Below, piece after piece: positions 59,615-64,000 of a stretch of DNA of 64,000 nt. Origin of the DNA: Janthinobacterium sp. 64 (GTDB lineage: Bacteria > Pseudomonadota > Gammaproteobacteria > Burkholderiales > Burkholderiaceae_D); NCBI RefSeq assembly GCF_002813325.1, contig NZ_PHUG01000001.1, positions 1,178,001 to 1,242,000 of the forward strand, read 5' to 3'. A program made the translations under genes and the position numbers. Under the pieces are notes generated by a model that saw only the letters and a program-made list of their open reading frames with translations, was not told where the DNA came from and did no database searches. How positions within the stretch are numbered: the stretch's first letter is position 1; each line of letters starts with the position of its first letter.

Positions 59615-60760
59615 ATGTACAGCCCAGTCTGCCACCGCCTGTCCGCCTGTTTCGACCTCTCGCGCCCCGGCGCGGCGCCGCAGCTGCGCGCCATGGAAGG
59701 CTTGCGCGGCCTGGCCGTGCTGCTGGTGTTTCTCGTCCACTATGTCAGCCTGGAAGCGCCGTGGCGCGGCAGCGCCGTCACGCCACTGGCGACGGCCCTG
59801 CACAGCATGGGCAATGCGGGGGTCGACCTGTTTTTTGTGCTCAGCGGCTATCTGATCTATGGCTCGCTGATGTCCCGCCAACAAGCGCTGCTGCCCTACC
59901 TGCGCCGCCGCGTGCGCCGCATCTATCCCGTCTACAGCTGTGTCTTCGTCCTGTACCTGCTGCTGTCGCTGGCCCTGCCGTCGGAAAGCAAGATACCGGC
60001 GGCATGGCCGCAGGCGGTCGCTTACCTGGCCAGCAATTTTCTGTTGCTCAGCGGCTTCATGGCGGCGCCACCGTTCATCAGCGTGGCCTGGTCGCTCAGC
60101 TACGAAATGCTGTACTACCTGCTGATCCCCCTGCTCATCGTCGTCTTCGATTTGCGCCGGCGCAGCCGCAGCTGGCGCGGCGGCTTTTTCGCCGTGCTCA
60201 CCATACTGGCGGGCGGCCTCTTCGCCATCTTCGGCGGCCCCGCCCGTTTGCTGCTGTTTATCGCCGGCATCCTTGTCCATGAAGCGCTGGCGGCGCCTGC
60301 CTGCCGCGCACCGCCACCCGCACTGGCCGCCTGCGCCGTGCCGTGCGCGCTGGGCTGTTTGTTGCTGCCGCTGGCACTGCTGCTGAAACTGGCGCTGCTG
60401 GCCTGTGCCTTTTTCCTGCTCTGCCTGTGCTGCTTCCAGGCGCGCCCCCACTGGCTGGCGCGCCTGTTTTGCTGGACGCCCTTGCGCTAGCTGGGCAATA
60501 TCAGCTATTCCTACTATCTGATCCACGGCTTGGCACTGAAGGGCGCCTTCCTGGTGCTGGCGCTGTTTCATCCGCCGCAAGCGCAGGGCCTGGCCTTCTT
60601 TTTACTGTTGATGCCGCTCATGCTGGCCTTCAGCCTGCCACCGGCAATAACACTGTTCCTGCTCGTCGAGCGGCCGCTGTCATTGCCGCCATCGCAGGCG
60701 TGCGCGCCTGCGGTGTCTAGCCCTGCCTTGCCAGCCGCAGGAAATTTTCCCCCAGGATGA
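59615..60760 (+). pseudogene. acyltransferase-3 family membrane protein interrupted by an in-frame TAG
   Basis: Reading through TAG at 60488-60490 gives about 381 residues with the acyltransferase-3 signature from start to end: LRAMEGLRGLAVLLVFLVHY (catalytic His), GVDLFFVLSGYLIYG, LRRRVRRIYPVY. After the stop come LGNISYSYYLIHGLAL and VERPLSL. The stop falls in PLR-stop-LGNISYS, where family members usually have an aromatic residue; TGG to TAG would explain it. No frameshift is seen. These enzymes acylate surface sugars or lipids. The 3' end overlaps the converging amidohydrolase gene by 44 bases. Confidence 0.85.
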
Positions 60761-61445
60761 GCGCGGCATCGGCTGGCGGCAAGCCCAGCAAATGAATCTT
60801 GTGCAATTCCAGCCCAGGATGCAGCCACGGGCCGTCCGAGCCGAACAGGACCTTGTGCGGCCCCGCGCGGCGCACGGCCTGCTGCAGCAAGTCGAAGCGG
60901 CGCACGCCCGAGCTGTCCGTATGGATATTCGGATGGCGCACAAGGTGGTCGATCAGCGCCAGCTGCGCCGCCCAGTCGTCGCCGAAGCTGCCCAGGTGCG
61001 GCAGGATAAAGTTAACGTCCGGATACTGCTGCGCCAGCAATTCGGCCACGGCCACCTCGCCGGCCGGGTCGTACAGCACGGGCAAGCCGAAGAAGCGCGC
61101 CGCGTCGCACAGCTCGCCGCTGATGCGCGCATCAAACCGGTGCGCCTTGATGCCGACAAAGCCGTAACGCTCGACGGCAGTGCGCACCAGGTCCATGATG
61201 CGGCCCCGGTCGCGCCGCGCATGCACGAAGGCAAAGCCGTAAAAACGCTGCGGATCGGCAGCGACCAGGCGCGCCACGCCATGGTTGGCGATGGCGTAGT
61301 CGGAGTGGAAGGCGGCGAACAGCACGCTGCGGGCGATGCCGGCCGCCTGCGCGCGGCGCAGGTAGGCCTGCAGCGGCGCATCGCTGTCCCACGGCCCGCT
61401 CAAGCCGTCGCCCGGACCCGCATGGCAGTGGCAATCGATGATCAT
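60717..61445 (-). CDS. TIM-barrel amidohydrolase (amidohydrolase-2 family)
   Basis: 242 residues, short for the family (280-330). The metal-binding start is intact (MIIDCHCHAGPGDG, HxH), followed by GIKAHRFDARIS, LPHLGSFGDDW and the late Asp in LFGSDGPWLHPG. It would cleave C-N or C-C bonds in a small acid or amide; decarboxylases of this fold are also possible. It is last in the four-gene leftward operon, nine bases after the upstream stop. No clear SD is seen, so it probably depends on coupling. Confidence 0.82.
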   Translation of the reverse strand: MIIDCHCHAGPGDGLSGPWDSDAPLQAYLRRAQAAGIARSVLFAAFHSDYAIANHGVARLVAADPQRFYGFAFVHARRDRGRIMDLVRTAVERYGFVGIKAHRFDARISGELCDAARFFGLPVLYDPAGEVAVAELLAQQYPDVNFILPHLGSFGDDWAAQLALIDHLVRHPNIHTDSSGVRRFDLLQQAVRRAGPHKVLFGSDGPWLHPGLELHKIHLLGLPPADAALILGENFLRLARQG

Positions 61446-61454
61446 CGTGCCACG

Positions 61455-62105
61455 CTATTGCCAGTCGCCCATGACGACGATGCGGTTGCCGCGCCGGCGC
61501 CAGCGTCCGCTTTCCTCTTCCTGCTGCGGCGCAGGCGAGCGGAAGTGCGGCAATTGCTGGTGCAGGGCCCGCGTCAGCGCGCTTTCGACGGCGCGCGCGC
61601 TGCCATCGCCGCCAGCCGCCAGGCGCGCCGCCTGCCCCGCGATGCGCACGAAGCGACGCGCCAGTTCCAGTTCGCGGTCGGCCGGCGCCTCGCTCTCCAT
61701 TTCGAGCTCCAGCGCATTGCTGGCCGCGCGCCCCAGGGCCGAGCCGAGCGCCGTGCCCACGCCAGGTATCGGGATCATCGAACCGAGCGCGCCGCCGACA
61801 AAGGGCAAGGCCGTCTTGGCCACGGCCTTCAAAGCGCCGCCCAGGGGTTTGGCTACCTTGGCAATGCTCGACCCCACCTTCTTGACGCCCTTCCACACGC
61901 TCTTGAAGACATTGCCGAGAAACTGCTCCAGTTCTTCCTCGCTGGCCACTTCCAGCAATTCCATGGCCAGCTGCAATTCTTCCTCTTCGCCGAAGATGGC
62001 CGGCGCCGTACCCTTGCCGGGCCAGTCGTGGCCGAATTCCAGCACTTCAAACGCAGCGCCGGCCCGCTGCCGGCATTGCGCGCATGCGCATTCGAGTTGG
62101 TGCAT
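61455..62105 (-). CDS. acidic protein with glycine-rich hydrophobic core, unknown function
   Basis: 216 residues. The N-terminus has a Cys cluster (C6, C8, C11) and the motif AFEVLEF at 18-24, then a Glu-rich stretch (38-62). Residues 63-128 alternate lysine-bearing amphipathic and Gly/Ala/Ile segments (KSVWKGVKKVGSSIAKVAK, then LPFVGGALGSMIPIPGVGTALG), resembling a glycine-zipper or pore-forming segment. The tail is Arg-rich (SGRWRRRGNRIVV). There is no signal peptide. AGGAG stands six bases before the ATG. The AFE-x-L-x-F motif recurs in the neighbour at 62123-62971. I do not recognise the family with confidence. Confidence 0.8.
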   Translation of the reverse strand: MHQLECACAQCRQRAGAAFEVLEFGHDWPGKGTAPAIFGEEEELQLAMELLEVASEEELEQFLGNVFKSVWKGVKKVGSSIAKVAKPLGGALKAVAKTALPFVGGALGSMIPIPGVGTALGSALGRAASNALELEMESEAPADRELELARRFVRIAGQAARLAAGGDGSARAVESALTRALHQQLPHFRSPAPQQEEESGRWRRRGNRIVVMGDWQ

Positions 62106-62122
62106 GATGTTCTCCTTCGCAG

Positions 62123-62971
62123 TCAGCCCCACATTTCACCGAGCACGGCCATTTCCAGTTCGCGCCGCTGGTTGGTCAACACGCCGCGCTGGTGGGCAAA
62201 CATGTCGTCGTGGATGCGCTGCTCGATGCGGCGCCGCTGCGCCGCCGAGGACAGGGGCGCCACGTACACCTGGTGCCCGCTCAAGTCGACGCCCATCATC
62301 TGGCCGCACAGGCGGTGCTGCAGCAAACGCCGGTGCAGGTCGTCTGTCTGGCCGCTGTAGGCGCGGCGCCGTCCGCCCGCATCGAATTCGATCACATACA
62401 GGCCCGCCCCCCGACCATTCGGGTCGCGCAAGGCATTGGCGAGCGTGCCCAGCGCCAGGTAATTCAGGGCGGCCGCTTCCGGCACCCGGCCCATCGTACC
62501 GGCCAGGGTCGGCGGGATTTCACCCTGCATCTGGCCATCGTCCTGCCCCTGCTCTGGCCCCTGGTCCTGGTCCGCATCCGGCTCCTGCTGGTCGCCAAAA
62601 ACCGGTTCCGCCACGGGATAGGGCGCCGGATAAATCGTGGGATAGATGGCCGGGTAGCCGCCCCAGCCCCGGTAGCGCGGCGGCAAATAGGGCAAGGGCT
62701 GGATAGCATGGCGGGGTGGCCGGCGGCCCTGCCCCTGGTAGCGCGGCGGCGCTGGACGGCGCTGTCCGCGCAACGGCGGCCGTGCGCGCAGCCCACCACC
62801 GCGCATGCCGCCGCGAGCGCTACCGGGACGCGGACGCTCGCCCTCCCATTCGGCCTCGTCCTCCCCTTGCCACTCCTGCGACCACTCCTGCGACCATTCC
62901 CCCAGCCACTCCTGCTCGCCAGCCGCTCCCGCCTGCCCCGCAAAGGGCAGCATTTCAAATGCTTCGTGCAT
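62123..62971 (-). CDS. GIY-YIG-like protein with Glu/Trp-rich N-terminal tail
   Basis: 282 residues. Residues 4-10 are AFEMLPF. Residues 20-45 repeat EW-x-x units in a strongly acidic tract (EWLGEWSQEWSQEW). 46-150 is low complexity, first basic and Pro/Arg-rich, then Asp/Gln-rich. The last 95 residues look like a GIY-YIG nuclease fold: GLY at 190-192, YSG at 205-207, Arg 214/215 and E250 in the expected order. AGGAGG stands five bases before the ATG. The upstream PLP gene ends 17 bases inside this one, so translation is coupled. Nuclease activity is inferred, and the substrate is unknown. Confidence 0.78.
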   Translation of the reverse strand: MHEAFEMLPFAGQAGAAGEQEWLGEWSQEWSQEWQGEDEAEWEGERPRPGSARGGMRGGGLRARPPLRGQRRPAPPRYQGQGRRPPRHAIQPLPYLPPRYRGWGGYPAIYPTIYPAPYPVAEPVFGDQQEPDADQDQGPEQGQDDGQMQGEIPPTLAGTMGRVPEAAALNYLALGTLANALRDPNGRGAGLYVIEFDAGGRRRAYSGQTDDLHRRLLQHRLCGQMMGVDLSGHQVYVAPLSSAAQRRRIEQRIHDDMFAHQRGVLTNQRRELEMAVLGEMWG

Positions 62972-63983
62972 ATCGCCTCCTGATGTGATGTTCAAGCAAG
63001 TCCATCGCCTGCTCCAGTTGCCCGGGCGTCTGGTCGGCCCGCAGCAGAAAAGTCAGCGCGCCGGGGCCATCGCCCGCTTGCGCCAGCGCGAGCACGCCCG
63101 CTGCGCGCAAGGCTGGCTGCAAATGGGCGCACCCTGGCAGGCGCTGCACGGGGAAGCTGCCGCCCCGGCAAGCGATGCCGGCCGCCGCCATCGCGCTGCG
63201 CCACTGCGCCACCCTGTCCGCCAGCCTGGTGCGCAGGGCGTCGCCATGCTGCGCATTGAGCGCCAGCGCGCGCCGCGCCGCCGCCAGCACGGCGGCCGAA
63301 GGGGGACTGGCATGCACGCGCGTCTGGCTGTGCGCTTCGAAGCGCCGCAGCAGCGCGCCGCTGCCGGCCAGCACGGCCAGCGGCACGCCGAATCCCTTGG
63401 CCAGCGAGGCGCCGATGATCAGCGACTCCCCATGCAAGCCATGCAGCCGCGCCGAACCGCCGCCCTGTGTACCCATCACGCCCAGCACCTGCGTGTCGTC
63501 CAGCAGCAGATAACCGCCGCCCTGGCGCGCCAGAGCCGCATAGCTGGCCAGCGGCAAGACCTGCTCGCTGCCCGGCACATAGCCATCGGCCAGTATCAAC
63601 GGACGCCGCCCCTGCCTGCGCCAGGCCGCCACCAGGCGCCGCAGCACCGCCATCTCGCCGCTGGGAAACACTTGCTGGGGCAAGCCCAGCGCCTGCGCCC
63701 GCTCGGCGCCCCAGCGCGCGATGGCGTAACTGCCGCCATCGATGAGGATCACCAGGCGCTCGGCCGCCAGCATGCCGAACAGGTCCCAGAACAAATGCAG
63801 GGTCGACGGCAGCACGCAGGCCGCTTCGCAGCCTTGCAGCGCGGCCAGGCTTGCTGCCAGGGCCTGCGCGCCGGGCGGCTCCTGCAGCGCCGCCGGCTGG
63901 CCCAGGGTCAAGCTGCTCCACGGCGCCAGCGCGGCCGCCGGATGGCGCATGCCCAGGTACAGGGCACTGGTAAAGTCGAGCAT
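62955..63983 (-). CDS. PLP-dependent aminotransferase of the AONS/KBL type
   Basis: 342 residues, shorter than 8-amino-7-oxononanoate synthase (about 384) or glycine C-acetyltransferase. The PLP lysine is K196 in GASLAKGFGV, and the cofactor Asp pair is D162-D163. The His of the family DDAHG motif is replaced by Gln (DDTQVLG), so the reaction may differ. The ATG at 63983 lies 17 bases from the window end and has GGGAG upstream; the operon may continue beyond the edge. It heads the visible part of the leftward operon. Confidence 0.8.
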   Translation of the reverse strand: MLDFTSALYLGMRHPAAALAPWSSLTLGQPAALQEPPGAQALAASLAALQGCEAACVLPSTLHLFWDLFGMLAAERLVILIDGGSYAIARWGAERAQALGLPQQVFPSGEMAVLRRLVAAWRRQGRRPLILADGYVPGSEQVLPLASYAALARQGGGYLLLDDTQVLGVMGTQGGGSARLHGLHGESLIIGASLAKGFGVPLAVLAGSGALLRRFEAHSQTRVHASPPSAAVLAAARRALALNAQHGDALRTRLADRVAQWRSAMAAAGIACRGGSFPVQRLPGCAHLQPALRAAGVLALAQAGDGPGALTFLLRADQTPGQLEQAMDLLEHHIRRRYARSI

Positions 63984-64000
63984 GCACGCGCCCCGCTCCC

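Overview
The window looks like a chromosomal segment of a GC-rich betaproteobacterium of the family Oxalobacteraceae, most like Janthinobacterium. The grounds are base composition, codon use, gene families and the style of the intergenic repeats; no database search was run. Nearly all of it is densely packed housekeeping and accessory genes. There is no prophage, insertion sequence, CRISPR array or rRNA operon. One tRNA gene, tRNA-Val(CAC), lies at the left end beside a lower-GC gene remnant.

Layout. 0-10 kb: dnaQ, rnhA, a methyltransferase, gloB, aceB with a divergent LysR regulator, a cold-shock gene, an HPt protein, upp, and an aidB-type acyl-CoA dehydrogenase split by one in-frame TAG. 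10-18 kb: signalling genes (PAS-GGDEF-EAL plus HDOD, and a response regulator with GGDEF-EAL), aroC and a CBS-domain protein. 18-24 kb: a 2OG-Fe(II) oxygenase, metY, a hydrolase, and a PoNi-like immunity protein paired with a WG-repeat protein. 24-31 kb: a DUF3857/transglutaminase protein flanked by two paralogous DUF2059-like secreted proteins, then a BrkB/YihY membrane protein. 31-41 kb: a co-directional run of wrbA, DUF2069, an FAD oxidoreductase, DUF4124, an FtsX-type permease, an AttH/CrtC-like protein, an MsbA-like ABC exporter, a LysE exporter and a threonine aldolase. 41-50 kb: fadL, a membrane-bound GGDEF-EAL protein, thyA, a SUKH-like protein and an iron-type outer-membrane receptor. 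50-54 kb: three TerD-family genes. 54-58 kb: a hydrolase, folA, and a basic amino-acid decarboxylase behind a structured leader. 58-64 kb: a sigma-54 activator, an acyltransferase-3 gene broken by a TAG, and a four-gene leftward operon.

The most unusual locus is that last operon (60.7-64.0 kb). It encodes an AONS-like PLP enzyme, a GIY-YIG-like protein with a Glu/Trp-rich N-terminus, a protein with a glycine-rich hydrophobic core, and a TIM-barrel amidohydrolase. The two middle proteins share an N-terminal AFE-x-L-x-F motif, which may be a common recognition tag. Other points to follow up: the terminator-like hairpin directly before the decarboxylase ribosome-binding site, two copies of a palindromic repeat whose stem covaries, orphan immunity-like genes, a permease gene with no ATPase partner, and two genes each cut by a single amber codon in a genome that plainly uses TAG as a stop.
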